From Tulasnella sp. 424 (lineage: Eukaryota > Basidiomycota > Agaricomycetes > Cantharellales > Tulasnellaceae), in the NCBI GenBank assembly GCA_019633425.1, contig WSUB01000050.1:124001-188000 (forward strand): a stretch of DNA of 64,000 bases, given 5' to 3'. The position numbers were made by a program, and so were the translations under genes. Below, piece after piece: positions 43,147 through 55,850 of this stretch. The notes under the pieces are model-generated. The model did not search any database. It was not told where the DNA came from and saw only the letters and a list, made by a program, of their open reading frames with translations. Within the stretch, counting starts at the first letter, position 1. The number at the start of each line of letters is the position of its first letter.

Positions 43147-44841
43147 ATGAAACAAATAAGGCGAAGCGTCGACAAAACCGGCTTGGGATCCGTTGTGGTC
43201 TGCCCGGAGGATGATGAAGACATGTGGCACCTTTACAATCTAATTCAACCTGTGAGCATCTTTAGTCGATTTTCATTGCTTCAAATTTTTAATTATGATA
43301 CATTCCAGGGGGATGAAGTGAAAGCTCTAGCTCTGCGGTTAGCTTAACACCTTGACTCTCCTGAGTACTCGTCGGCTCATCCATCCACCGCCCGCTTTTC
43401 CAATCTATCAGGCGGGTAGTCCAAACAGGCGCAACCGGATCTACCAGCTCTGAACGTGTACGAACAAAACTCACCATCCAAGTGACCAACGTCCACTTCA
43501 CCCCTTCCTCCGCTTCGGGTGGTGCAAGCGCTTCCGGTCCCTCAACCTCGGACCAACACGCAGCGATTCAGGTCTCGGGCAGAGTCAGCCAGGAAAACAA
43601 CTTTGTCAAAATGGGGTCGTACCACACGCTCGATCTAGAGCCGAATCGAGATGTGACGATCATCAAACAGGAGTGGGATAGCATATCCCTTGGACGCGTG
43701 GAAGAGGCTTGTGTGGAAGGCAGAGGGGCGGATTTAGGTGCTATCGTGTTGAGTGAAGGTAAGGCCTATTAGAAGAGATGGGGAGAGATGGCTTTTCCGA
43801 TCGTTGAATCTTTGCGGTCCCCGAAACCAGGTACTGCAGCGATATGCTTGCTATCAGAACATATGACCGTAGTCAGACAGCGGATCGAAGTCCCAGTCCC
43901 CAGGAAACGAATGGGATCGTCAACACTGCACGACAAGGTGAGGAATCTTCGGAATCAATTTTGACTATTCGACCCACAACTGATCGTCGGACCAATAGGG
44001 AGCCGAGCGTTTCTACCAGGCGGTCTACCAAGCTTTCCTCCGACACATCCCTTTCTCAGACCTCCGCGCCATCGTTCTCGCCAGCCCCGGATTCGTCAAA
44101 GATACATTATACGACTACATATTCGCTGAAGCGACTCGAACCAACAACAAAGCCCTCTTACAATCTCGTTCGAAGTTCCTTCGGATCCACACTTCAAGCT
44201 CCCATGTACACAGCCTAGTCGAGGTCCTAAAGAGTCCCGAGGTCGGTTCTGATCTTCCAGGAACCCCAATTGATCTAAAAGCTAAATTCGACAAATGCCT
44301 AGATAACAAATCTACTCAAAGAAACCAAATTCGCGAAAGAAGGGATAATGCTCGACAAGTTCTTCAAGATGTTAGCATCAGACGAACTTCGGGCGTGGTA
44401 CGGACCGGACCACGTCCTTCTCGCTGCAGATCGCGGCGCAATCGGCACGCTCCTCATCACGGACGAGCTCTTCAGGTGAGCGTGCAGCGTCGGCCGGTTG
44501 GTGATTCCCGTTTAGCGAGCATATGAGCCCATAGGTCTAACAAGGTCGAGGAGCGGAAGAAATATGTCGCACTAGTCGAATCTGTCAAGCAGAAGGGCGG
44601 AGAAGTCCTGATATTCTCAAGCATGCACGAAAGTGGCCAACGTAAGTGGGTCCACCAACCATGGCACGAGCATCGCCGCTAAGAGGTTTCCACAGAACTG
44701 AACCAATTGACCGGCATCGCCGCGATTCTGACATTCCCTCTTGACGTGGAGGTTGTCGAAGCGGAGGAGAAAGCAGCCAAAGAAGAAGCAGAGCTAGCCA
44801 GATTAGAAGCCGAGGGCGAACAACAACCAGTGGCGGCTTAA
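43147..44841 (+). CDS. DOM34: Pelota/Dom34 ribosome rescue factor
   Basis: eRF1-like factor that, with Hbs1, splits stalled ribosomes in no-go and non-stop mRNA decay. Exons give domain 1 ([56 protein letters not shown]). The central domain has [20 protein letters not shown] and the [20 protein letters not shown] helix. The C-terminal domain has [20 protein letters not shown] and [19 protein letters not shown], then [20 protein letters not shown] and an acidic tail. The eRF1 GGQ motif is absent, as expected. Domain 1 carries a Ser/Ala-rich insert ([16 protein letters not shown]). Confidence 0.94.
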
Positions 44842-45264
44842 CCTACCTTCTGAACTTGAGATATAGAACGTCCAATTGATATTGAGCACATAGACAACAC
44901 CCAAACATATGAAAGAATAAGAACTTTCTTGTTTCCTGTTTTTGTATTTAAGGCATTTGACACGATAGCGAAACGTCACAGGAGAAACGAAACTCGAGAG
45001 AGAAAAAAAAGGATGAGGTCAAAACGTCACGTTAGGTGAGGGGAGGGGGACACAATAAACGACCGCAAAGCCCAAGATTCCGACCGAGTAGTAGCGAGGA
45101 ACGTTGAAAGGAAAGGAGTTGAAAAAAAGAACGAAAAATGGTAAATTCCGCAGCGAAAGAGAAGGTCGAAGGGTTTCCAGAAGACACAATGTGATACAGT
45201 GAAGAGAGTTCATGAGGGGGTAGCTTTTACACACCAAAGACAAAGGGACAAACGAAAGACCAAT
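44842..45264. other. Intergenic 3' region
   Basis: 423 bases between the convergent DOM34 and bHLH genes. A-rich runs near 45,005 and 45,123 fit 3' untranslated sequence. Nothing else is recognisable. Confidence 0.5.
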
Positions 45265-47343
45265 TTACTGGGGGAGTGGCTGTGGTTGGACTTGGGGAGT
45301 GGGTGTCGCAAACGGTGACTGGTGCTGAGACCCGGTCGTTTGAGGTTGAAGCGGGTGTAAAGTGGGAACCGAAGGGGATCGGTCCATCTCCTTGTCGGAT
45401 GAGTCTGATCCGGAATGCCCATTAGAACCGTGATGGTGGTTCCCGTTCTGCCCGAGAGAGGGACGGCTAGTCGCCTCAGGACTCGTAGACGCGTGGTCCC
45501 CGGAGTTAGGCCGATTCGTGCCGGGCGGGTGATGAGCGGAGACGACAATGGCATGGGGTTGATAAGGGGGTTGGGGAGGAGCATTTGGTCCGCGGAGCGA
45601 GTTCACCTCTGTCCGGAGTCGATCAATCTCGCCTGCCATATCTGTGTAGGCTACCTTTAATTGGGAGATATAATCGACAGCTAAGGGAGAAAAAAAAACG
45701 AGCACCGGGATCAATAACGAAAAAAAAAAAAACGTTTCGCAAAAGCAATGAATTGGAGCCATGGCGGAAACCACGCGTCAAGTTCGAGGAGGCACGTGGC
45801 AGAACCATAAACCTCCCCCATTTGGGTAATATTGGCTCCGCATTCAACGGAAAAAATGTTTGGTGCTCACCTTTGGACAGGATCTCCCATTTGCTGGCCT
45901 TCATGCCTCTATCAGCCGGGAGTTGGTCTCGAAGCTCATCGAACAAATCCTTCATTTCCTTTCTCCTCTTGCGCTCCGCCATCTTGTGAGAGACGCGAAG
46001 CTCAGGAGAGCGAGAGTAGGGCGTTTCTTTCTTGCTGCCGGGTGGGCCCAGGTAATTCGGGTTCATGGGATCTGAACCGGGCGCCGCGTTCGAAGCGCTG
46101 GGGATAGCATGCTGTGCGAGAGGTGAAGAGTTGGCAGGCGCTGTTCCTTCGGAAGAACGAGTGCTGTCGTCGCTTCCAGAGACTGCACGTGCGGTTCGGG
46201 ATGCTCTGGCTCGTGGTTTGATACCGTTCAAGGGTAAGCTGGATTCCGGGATTGAGAGACGGCGAGCGGCGGCAGCGGATGCGGAATAATGGACGGAAGG
46301 AATGGGTGGCGCGGGTGGCATAGTATAGTTATGAGAAGGTTGAGACTGAGAGGACTGGGAGTTCTGTCCAACTGGGTCGGCGGGGAAGGCGAACGGACGG
46401 GGGGTGGGATGAGGCTCGCTGTCACCAGTTGAAGTTGCCTGCCAAGTACCGCAAACCAAATAAGCTCACAATGCAAGCTGACCTGGCACGGCGCTCTGTG
46501 ACTTACACTGCTCGCGATAGAAGTTGTGGAATAGACCGAGTCTCGCCTGTCTCCGGCCCACCCACCCATCGAGATCCCGCTCAAGCTCGACCGGGAGTCG
46601 ACTGAGTCGCGGCGATCCTGCAGGGACAAATGGGCGATGCGGTTGTTGGTATCAAACGTGGAGCCACGACGCTTTGGGTTAGGGACCTCCATTTCCTGGG
46701 GGTTGAAGGAAGGATATCCGCCTGGGTTGGCGGGGGGCGCTGCAGCTTCGTCAGGGTAATGGTAACCTTGGCGGTCGTGAGACATCTTGCGCTTCGAGCC
46801 TACGAAAGCTGGCGGAGGGAGAAAGGATGAGGATGCTGGAGGCATGGCAGGTAAGGAAGGGGATGGAAGGGGGTGTGTGGGCGAGAGGCATGAGGGTCAG
46901 TTTACTTATGTAGAACAGGATCGAAAGCCATGTGCCAGGAGCTAGAACAGTCTAATCTACGATGAACGGCACGACATACATGATCTTGCAGGATCCGGGC
47001 CTGCACTCGTCCTGCCAGGTGGTGAGTTCACCGGGTCGGTGTCCATTGAGTCGGTTGACGGAGTTGACCAAGGACGTGGAGGATCCTGCTGGTCCTTGGT
47101 CGGGGGGAAGGAGTAGGAGCTGCTGCGGTGATTGGTGAAGCTGTTTGCCAGGGGATGGCGGGGAGGGGACTGTACGTGTTCAGGTTGGGACTGATGTGTT
47201 GAGGCATGGAGAGAGGGATCTGTGATGGAACCGCGACGCTGCGTGAGCTGAAGGTACTCGAGGGGTGCAAGGCCTGGAGCATGGTGCTGGGGTGGCGACT
47301 TGACTGGCGGTGAAGCGCGTTCTGAAGTGGTGAGGTTTGCCAT
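45265..47343 (-). CDS. Basic helix-loop-helix transcription factor (Esc1-like)
   Basis: Nuclear DNA-binding protein. The bHLH region reads [20 protein letters not shown], then [18 protein letters not shown] after a splice. The basic region has the His/Glu/Arg set (H..E...R) typical of E-box binders. The long N-terminal part is disordered: [20 protein letters not shown] in exon 1, [20 protein letters not shown] and a Ser-rich [11 protein letters not shown] patch. The C-terminus is rich in His, Pro and Gln. Exon 1 (47343-46980) is joined to the next exon at 46835 by a 144-nt intron, longer than most here. A start at the internal Met near 46,845 remains possible. Confidence 0.87.
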
Positions 47344-47697
47344 CGAGCTGAGCTCTGAACGTCAACGAGGAGGATGGGAGGGGAGAGGGGTGGTAGAAGA
47401 GAGAACAAGAGCAAAAGCGCAAGAGACAGACACTCAAAGGGAAAAAAGAAGAACAGCGATTCTGTGGATCAACTCCTCGACCTAATTTCAACAAGGAACC
47501 CCCGACAACCACCGGCCACATGCAACCACCAGCTTCGCTTTTTTCTTCACTGCCACAGGTCCCTGCCTCCAATTATTATTCTCCAGGCTGCGCGTGTCCT
47601 CCGATGCTTGCTGGTCTCGGGTAAAAAAAAAGAAACCTTAGCGTGAGATAGGCACGCCCGAAAAAAAGAAACAAGATTATCAACTCACGTTTTTCAG
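47344..47697. other. Intergenic, bHLH promoter and ELG1 3' end
   Basis: 354 bases between two minus-strand genes, presumably holding the promoter of the bHLH gene and the 3' untranslated region of ELG1. Homopolymeric A and T runs are present; no distinct element was recognised. Confidence 0.45.
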
Positions 47698-50600
47698 TTA
47701 GACCACGAGTCGTGATTCGCGTGCCGCGTGCAGCCCATCTGCTCCGAGCGAGATGTATCGCTCCTGCGTGGGTGGCACGCGGGCACCAATCCGAAGGCTC
47801 TGACGTTGCGCGACCCCTCTTCGCCTCGACGAAAAGACGCCCATGAGATCCCCTGCACCCGCCACGCCCCCTTCCCTCACACTCTTCGCCAACGCCTCCT
47901 CCAGCTCGTCGTCGACCCTCACCATCTCCTGGATATAAGGAACATAGTCCAATATCATCGCAGGACGCGGGAGCAACGGCACATCAGGTGTCCGCAACAC
48001 CTCGTCCAGGAACCCCACGAGCAATCGCTGATGGTCTGCTCGGGCTTTGTAAAGCCACTCACAGTCAAAGGGCCGGCCTAATTTGTCGCCGTCGACCTCG
48101 TTGTCGAGTTCGCGGCACGTTCCTCGGCGATAAAAGGTCCCAAGCCCCTTTGGTTCCAAATAGCCTCGTGCCATGACCAAGCTTTCCAGGGCTATTTCTT
48201 CATCCTTTGCGTAAAACGTGCTGGCGTCCAGTTCGGAGGTGGGCCATTTGCGGAGAATCCGATGGCCAATCTCATCGTCTGGTCCGTCTTCGTATCGGTC
48301 AATTGTAAGAGCCTGAGATGAATTCCCATGGGAAAATATCCATGGACACGCGATCCCAAAAGGTTAGGAAAGGAACAGCTCACGTCAGTGGAAAACTAAT
48401 ATATCCTATTTTGGTATAAGCTCGGCAAAGACTCACCTCAAGCACCCTTTCAGGTCTTCTATTCATATGAGCATCCGCCACAGAAACGAGGTCCATAAAC
48501 CTCCAAAGAGACGACAATTCTTTACCAGGCTTCGGTTCCTCTGTAACGGCATTCACACCAACGCTCCAATCGCACACCCTCTCCGATTTAGCCGTCCAAC
48601 TCTCTGGATACAAGCTATGGAACGTTGTTTCCTCTGAGTGGCTGCTCAATGTTGTTCCGCTTGCCGCGCAAAAGTATTGCAACTGCTGAATTGCCCTGCG
48701 CAAGTCGATGACTGGTGGTTCTTGATAGGGAAGAGGATGGACTGGCTGGTCCGGTAAATCGGTAGCTATAGGTCGATATTTGGATTCTTCGCTGATTTCC
48801 CGAGCAACATGTTCGGGAATAACCTTCCCATCTGTCAGCGCAAGGCATCGAATGTACGACGTCATAACAGCCACTGAAGCAGGTTCGAATGCAAGCGTGG
48901 CTTGCAGAGGCAACTCTTCGCATGGAACCAACGCAGGGTCTAGGCGCACGTTCTGAGCGTAAACAAACCCGGCGAACAGCCTTTCAAAGATGACCGATTA
49001 CTTACCATTGCATGTAATCACCACCGGTCTTCTTGAGGCTGCTATGAGTTCGACCACGGCAGGCCAAAAGTTCTTATCTTCTGCGAACAATATATCGACT
49101 TCTTCTAAAAGGATGAGGGATTGCTGTATCTGCACTCCTTTGTCTCCGCGATCGTTCTCATGTGTACTTTGGAACACGGATTCAGCCCCGTTGGCCGCAT
49201 GAGAGTTTGCCTTAGTGTTTGGAGTGTGATCATCCAGGAGAATAGGTTTTCCCTGTGAGCCATTGGGTGCAGTGCTCTCTTCCTCTTCTCCTCTCGGGCG
49301 CTTGAAGAAATTCCTTAAGACAGACTTGTCACTAGTCTTGTTTCCAATGGATTTCTTTGGAGAAATAGGCGACGATCTCGTTAAGTTTAGCGGCAATCCA
49401 ATGCCGATGGTGTGGTTCTTGCAGACTCCGTCCACGATGGCTGAGAGGTTAGTGCCAGATCGTTTCCCCATCCCTGGGTAGACCTCGTACACCTCCCAAC
49501 CGAGCTCTTCGGCGCAAGCGTAGACCGCCGCCGTCTTGCCAGACCCCGGAGGTCCAGAGAGGAGAATTGAGTTTGTTAATGGGTTGAAATTTGGCTTTGG
49601 AGTTTCATTGTCCTCTTCGCTGTCCTCGTTTAGAAGCTGAAGCGCGTATGGACGTTGCGAGTCGGCCCTAGGCTTGCAGGGACTCATGGACGGCCTGAAA
49701 CGTAGGGGTTGGGGCTGCTCCTCTTCTTCCTCGCGGTAGTAGAAGTCTGTTTCATCGTCGCTGACAATCCAATCGTCGCCCGAATCCCATCCGCTCTTCC
49801 TCTTCCTCCGTTTCGCCGGACGCGTCTTTTCAACTTTTCTGACTACAGCTGGCCGCTTTGGAGCCTTTAATGTCTCCACTTTAGCTTTGCCCTTTCCCTT
49901 TCGCTTTTCCGCGGGGGAACTTTCGGCTGGCTCCCCTTGAGGTTGAGACACAGCCGTCACCACTGTCTCAGTACCTAATTCCAGGGTGCGAAGCCACGCC
50001 TTGAGGTATTGTGCGTTCTCTTCGTTCCCTAAGACATGGCGGGCTTTTCGTGGTCTCCATCTGTCTGTCCACGGTTCGCGGTTGTCGCCTGGTAGCTCGA
50101 CGCTATGCAAGTGTTTCACCAAGGATGAGAAAGCAGGGATTCGGAGGTGGGATTCAGGGATGGAACGAAGCGCAGAGTCGATGCTTCTTGAGTCCAAGTG
50201 TTGAGTGGCACTACCTTGTTGCGGTGGTGATTGAGAGGATGGTTCAGATGGTAAAGGTGGCAAGACCGCCTTCAACGTCGATCCCATCGATGAGACGGTT
50301 GACCTCGGTCTTCTTCGACCAAACGGCAGATCTGGGAGGGGTACATCCCACCCAGTCTCGGGTGCTTTCACATGTTGGAGCTCCCCGCTCGGCCAAGGAG
50401 GTTCCTTAGGTTCCAAGCGACGTTTCTTGACTGGCGGCAGCCGACTTCGCAAGATGACTGGCGACTCTGGCGGTGAGGATATACGAATGGGATCGCGTCG
50501 ACTTCCTGTCGTGGAGTCGTCGTCGACAACAATATGGACTTCGGGAACGGGTGCAGGTGCAGGTGCAGTTGGAGGATCCTTGGCCTTGCGGGGGGCGAAG

Positions 50601-51374
50601 AACGGGTGGGTTGGTTTCGGTGGCTGAACGGGCTCTGCAGCCGGAGGAGGGGGCACAGCTTTCGATGGCCCGTGCTGAGAATTAGCAGCAGCTGGCTCCT
50701 CTTCGTCGTCGAGCAGGTGAATGACATCTGGGGGATTGGACAAAGGCGACGCCTTTCGTGTCGAAGTCGCATCTTTCTCAGCCCCTAGACGCGGGGATTT
50801 TGATGGCGGAGTAGGAGCTGCAGTCGAAGGTGATTTGCGCTTCGTTGTGCTGGGTCTTCGGCTCTTTGAAGAAGACGCGGAAGGTTTCCTTTGGAGGGGG
50901 GTGGCGGATCCCTTGGACTTCAAGGTGGGAACTGGCAGGCTGAAGATGGAATGCAGCGCAGACGATTCAGTCTCATCGCCAGCCGGTGTCTGTGGTAGAG
51001 GAGTTCGATTCGCTTCTACAGAGTGATGGCGTGTAAGCGGACCGAGCTGCTCTCAATGCCAATTGAGAGCTACACACCTGGTGGTGGGGAGGATACAGGG
51101 TCAACATCATCGACCTGCATCGGGCTACGCGTAGCATCAGGCGCTCCATCAGCACCGCTTGTAGTAGACTCCGCTGCTTTCGGTGGTTTCTTATAGAAGA
51201 GGGGGAAGAACTTGGGTTTCTCGCCGGATGGGTCTGCCTGCGGTGGAGGCTGAACGAGGTGCTCAGGTTCACAAGATATCCCTTCCTGGTACAAAAAGTG
51301 GTTCCTACTGGTTTATCATCGCTCGCTAACGCTTTCTTCCCTTTGCCTTGCGCCTTCTTAGTAGCTGGTCGCAT
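47698..51374 (-). CDS. ELG1: Elg1/ATAD5-type alternative clamp unloader subunit
   Basis: Large subunit of an RFC-like complex that unloads PCNA from chromatin. Five exons from MRPATKKAQGKGKKALAS give about 1,100 residues. The N-terminus is disordered with a possible PCNA-interacting stretch (KPKFFPLFYKK) and many Ser-Pro sites. REPWTDRWRPRKARHVLGNE marks the start of the RFC-like region. Walker A is LLSGPPGSGKTAAVYACAEE and Walker B is LILLEEVDILFAEDKNFW, with sensor 1 VVITCND formed across a splice. RFC collar-type helices follow. An insertion of about 120 residues between Walker A and B, rich in Ser and Lys, is typical of Elg1 rather than Rfc1. The gene lies head-to-tail with the PDK-like kinase gene, 132 bp downstream of its stop. 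Confidence 0.9.
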
Positions 51375-51506
51375 GTGGGCGGTGTCCTGGTTTGAATCTG
51401 AGCTAAGGCAAATATTTGGCCTGGGGCATTGTTCGCGACGCGCGTATGACATAAGCAATCGCTTAAAGCGGACCAGAAGAACAGAGATTGTTTATGCAGC
51501 GAAGTT

Positions 51507-53374
51507 TTATACTTCAATGCCCTCCAAGTTAGTACCTAAGCGCGGTAGGCGTATATATACATCGAGACCCCATCCTTCTAAAGATATTAAATCCAAGGAT
51601 CCTCCTGAGGCAGATTCACGTCAGAGCAAAGGTCGAGGGAATGGCGCTAGCGGCTCTTACCAAAGTAAGTGGCAAAGATGTTGCTTAGAGGTAGTCCAAG
51701 TCCAATCTGCCGGACAAATGGTTCGTCCTCTTCCTTCTTAGCCGCTTTCTGCTGTGCTCGCGCCTTCTGAGCTAGTTGTTCCGCGACGGTTCCCGTAAAC
51801 CCCCGTTCTCGCAGACTCGCGTCTCGGAGGGCGGAGAGACGGTCCTCGGCCAGTCGAGTCGAGTTTCGAAGGTGAGAGAAAGAGAAGAGATCCGCTGTTG
51901 AGTTTATTTCTGGGGTCACTCCTCCACCTAGAACGTGTGTCAACCAAAACACGCTACAGAAAGGAGCTTTCGGGAAGCTCACCTTGATCTGATACTCGAA
52001 TGAGAATGTCCTCATCCCCAGATACAATGGTCGTTCTGATAACACCGGGGACATCTCCGTGAGCTCGCCGAAGCATCGAAAAGCGGGTCGCGTTTTTGAA
52101 GATCTCGAATATAATGTACTCCAGGTGTTCCTTTACGTGCCGAGTTTTGGAAAATAAATCAGTATTTCCATCGGTCAGGCTCCTTGTTGGGCTCGTCGAC
52201 CTTCAACGTACCTTAATGTACGAGACCTTAGTATCCAAATGCCCATCAATCTTGAACGTCGGCCAATTCTCTTCAGCTCCCTTCCTAGCACCCATAGACT
52301 TTAGTTCCTCATCCTCAGCCATATCACGTGGGCGCTGTTTCAGCATCTTCACGCATCGCTCTATGGTATCCTTGATCTTGATCTCGTTATATATTACTCC
52401 AACGTGGCCCTTTTTTCCATCTGGGTGTCGACCAGCAAGGGTATCACTAAGAGCGATGTGGTGCTCACATATCACCCGACGAGAGATCCGGGAGACCAGC
52501 ATCCGCCGGAAAAAGGCATCAAGATCGTCGGGTGAGAGGTACGATGAAGTGAGGGAGAGCCCCAGTGCAAGATTTGGAATGACAGTAGAGCTAACAATGA
52601 CTGGCGTGAGCCTGAATGAATGGTCCTCCGGACGTGATTTGCTTACTGTTGGTTCAACAACCCTTGAATGAATTCGCAAAACTGATCGTTCTCTTTCATG
52701 GTGGTTATTGGTGGATAGCTTCGTATCCTAACAAGGGAGGAAGGCTCTGTATCAGGCCCTGGAAAATCATCTGAGAATGATGATGTAACGTACTTCTCAA
52801 AGGCATCCCAATACAACTGCCAAGGTGGGGGGGGGGGTCAACAAGGTGATGGGACCACGTGAGTGACGTTCAAATACGTACTTCATACACCTTGGCTACC
52901 ATCTCCTGCCTCACTACAACATACGGAAGTGCTTGCATGTCGCGAATACGATGTGCAATCCTGGTAGGTAGTTCCGTTCGTACATAGTTCGCGCTCTTAG
53001 GAGAAAGGAACCAAGTTTCGTTTGTCAACACCACTCAGCGGCGACTTTGGAACACGTGAGTTCAAACTGACATTAATGAGTCTTTCGGGATTCATGGATC
53101 TCCCATAAAAGACCTGCGAGACAATAGGAAGAGAGGTTAGGTCCGAACAAACAACTTCATGAAGAGAGACACGCACAAGCTGTCTCAAGGACAACGGCGT
53201 AGGTTTCTTCGCGGCCCATAATTCCAGCTGTCGATTCCGATAGAAATGCAAGCCGCTGGAAGATCCAGCGGTGTAGAAGCGTTGGCTGTTGTTGACCTTC
53301 GCCTTGGGGTTGAAGATGGTTCGGATGGTTCGGACTTGTTGGACCGACCGCGCGGCCGAACTTGCAGGATTCAT
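51507..53374 (-). CDS. Mitochondrial protein kinase of the PDK/BCKDK family
   Basis: Phosphorylates the pyruvate or branched-chain dehydrogenase E1 subunit in the mitochondrial matrix. About 450 residues from roughly ten exons. The N-terminus is basic and Ser-rich (MNPASSAARSVQQVRTIR), a probable presequence. Family motifs are YVRTELPTRIAHRIRDMQAL, the ATP-site N box in EHLEYIIFEIFKNATRF, G1 box SDQGGGV, G2 box QIGLGLPLSNIFATYFG and the final GGSLDLISLEGWGLDVYIRL. The linker between G1 and G2 is long and charged. Pyruvate versus branched-chain specificity cannot be told from sequence alone. Confidence 0.9.
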
Positions 53375-53703
53375 CTCCGGGAGTGAGGATATTAGTAGAT
53401 TGAGGAAGGATCTTCGCTGAGGACGGTTAGTTTTGGAGAGCGATGTACATTCCCGACGCAAGTGGGAAGAGTAAAGGGGAGTAAAATCGGGAGTCACGGG
53501 AAAGTCGTGGGCGGGAAATGGCAGTGGCGCTCTGAGAACCCCGCTGGCGTGCGATCACGGGGACTTTATCGAGCGGAAGATCCCTTTCTTTACCTTTCTC
53601 TATTTGGTTTCTTCCTCTCTTCAAAGGATACCGTCGAAAGCTCTATCGATAGCACGGAGAATTCTATACGTCTTTATACCTGACCAGGGGGCCCGGGAGC
53701 ATA
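53375..53703. promoter_or_regulatory. Divergent promoter region, PDK-like kinase and SWT1
   Basis: 329 bases between divergent start codons. A pyrimidine-rich stretch near 53,590-53,620 precedes SWT1. No specific motif was identified. Confidence 0.4.
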
Positions 53704-55403
53704 ATGTCATACGCGGATGCCTGGAATCAGACGTGGAAAGGTCCTCGAACGACTGGTCCAACGACCATAATAGTTGATGGAATCAACGAGGAGCACGAAG
53801 AACACATCATGAACATGGAAACAGACGAGGGCGACTACACTCTTGACTCGGGTGTAGCAGTGGAAGACATTCGCGCGGGTCGCGTCACTGCGAAATCGTA
53901 CGGATACCAAAACTCGGACTTGATGGACGCAATGGAGGTCGATTGGGAACTGGTATGCGGAATAAACGAGACAAAGTCGCCTGTGGGCTGACGTAAGTGC
54001 AACTTGGCGGCAGACCCCAGTCAAACCTTCGTCAACCTTGGTCGTTGTGGATACAAATGTCCTTATTTCCCAACTTCCTCTGCTGAAATTGACAATCCAG
54101 CACCTTCACTCATCCCCATCTCTCGTCGACATTGTATTCTTAATACCCGGAATTGTCATCCAAGAGTTGGATGGATTGCGTAACTCCAATAAGCAAAATG
54201 AGGTCCGGAAGGCGGATGGTACACAAGCTGTTGTCTCCGTGTCTGTTTTGGCGCGCCAAGCGAACGATTGGCTCCTGCCCATTGTGAACCGCTCTCCGTT
54301 TATTCGGGGACAGAAGACATCGGAGAGCCCCAGAGGGAACTGGATGTATGGACGAGAAAGTGTGAGTTTAACCAACCCACGGTGAACACGAGTAAGCGCT
54401 GAAAACCTTGTTGTCATAGATGGAGAACGACGACCTGGTTATTGAATGTGCGAACTACTTCGCAACTGCCATGAGCGTGCCTCCCGGTTGGTGGAATGCA
54501 TTGTACTCATTGACCGAAGGGGCTTGCCGAACACTAAACGTAAACTTTTCCATAGAAAACATGAGGATACTAAGCTATGACAAGAACATCAAGCTAAAGG
54601 CAAAAATCGAAGGTGAGCGAACACGTTTGTTCTATCTATTCAATAATTGAAATCTAAGCCTCCGGCAAGGCTACGAGTGTTGGGGACCATCCCCAGCTTG
54701 TAACTCGGACCAGCTGTTACACAATATCGTCACAACCTCCCAGGTCCCCAGAACTCCCCAAAACTCACAGCGACCAGATTGGGCAAGGATTGCAATACAG
54801 AAGCGAGAACCAGCTCAGAGCACACCCTCAACCTCGTTACATCGTTCTGCCAGCCCTGCTCTACCTTTGGCAGCTCCTTCGACCTCTTCCCCGGCACCTG
54901 CAAGCATTCACGCCGACTCCGGGCCGTCACGACCACCGCACCCTCTTAACGTTATTCACGAGCAATTACGAGCATATCTTATCGCGGGACTTCCCGGGTT
55001 GATACATCAATGCATCGATTTGGTCCGCAAGGAACAGGAAGTCGAAGCAAGGCAGAACGAGAACATTTCGATTTACGCAAAAAGAGCTCCTCCTAGCCGG
55101 CTTTCAACGATCCCGATACCTAGCGAGGAGGAATGGCGGGGGTGGACGCTGAGACAGGCGATTTTGTGGGTGGATAAGGTTATTGCTGGTAAGGCGGGCG
55201 GCAAGACCCCGAATGAAACACCATCGGGCAAGCTGGCCGACTTGATAGCGTCATACGCTGAAGGGGAACGAGGTGCACGACGAGGCCAAGATTGGGCGAG
55301 AGGAGATTGGAGCAGTGCTGCCGATGTCGTAGAGCGCTTTTTCGGGACAGAAGTTGCTGCTCAGCTACGCTCGGCAGTGGAGCAAGCGTTCGTGCTGCGA
55401 TGA
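53704..55403 (+). CDS. SWT1: Swt1-like PIN-domain endoribonuclease
   Basis: Nuclear RNA endonuclease family acting in mRNP quality control at nuclear pores. Exon 1 encodes an acidic N-terminus (MSYADAWNQTWKGP). After a splice, the PIN domain begins TLVVVDTNVLISQLPLLKL and continues with FLIPGIVIQELDGLRNS and MENDDLVIECANYF, supplying the acidic metal ligands. The next intron ends at an unusual AAG acceptor (54,669), which keeps the frame open through GYECWGPSPACNSDQLLHNI. A Ser/Pro linker leads to a C-terminal helical domain (NVIHEQLRAYLIAGLPGLIH, EWRGWTLRQAILWVDKVIAG). About 510 residues. Confidence 0.85.
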
Positions 55404-55850
55404 CACAGCATTCCCCTTGTCTACGCATCGAGTCGACGTCACAATTAACCGCCGCCGAGAGACTATACATAGATAGTGGTTGAGATATATGAGCCTTTGC
55501 CATCTCCTTTGCAATCTTTTCTCCCCCTAGCTCTTCTTTACGCAGTACTCTTCGAGTAAGTCGGCAGCGCAGTCGGCGGCCTTGTGGGGGCTTGGCGGAC
55601 GACGCGCAGTATTATGTGAGGTTGCTTACGAGTGTTGATTTCAACAGCGCCCAGTAGATTCTCTTCACGCACTGTCCCCTGGTCGAGTTTGCCCTCTGGC
55701 CTTCTTCATCTCCCCAAATCCCCAACCATTTTTTTCTCTCTTCACTCCCCCCTCGCACACGACTACTAGCAGCGTCGGCAGGACCAGCATCCACAGCGTC
55801 GAAGCAGTCGCTCGGGTTTTTTCTTCTCGTTTTTCTCTCTCTCTCCAGCA
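55404..55850. promoter_or_regulatory. Upstream region of the mannosyltransferase gene
   Basis: 447 bases between SWT1 and the SUR1-type gene. The stretch from about 55,720 to 55,848 is strongly pyrimidine-rich on the plus strand (TTTTTTTCTCTC, TCTCTCTCTCTCC), ending right before the start codon, as in CT-rich fungal 5' leaders. Confidence 0.5.

Noticed and set aside
43289..43501. Minus-strand 70-codon frame over DOM34
   Set aside because: Antisense to the intron and domain 1 coding region of DOM34.
47988..50788. Several plus-strand frames of 60-132 codons
   Set aside because: All are antisense to ELG1 exons with clear clamp-loader motifs.
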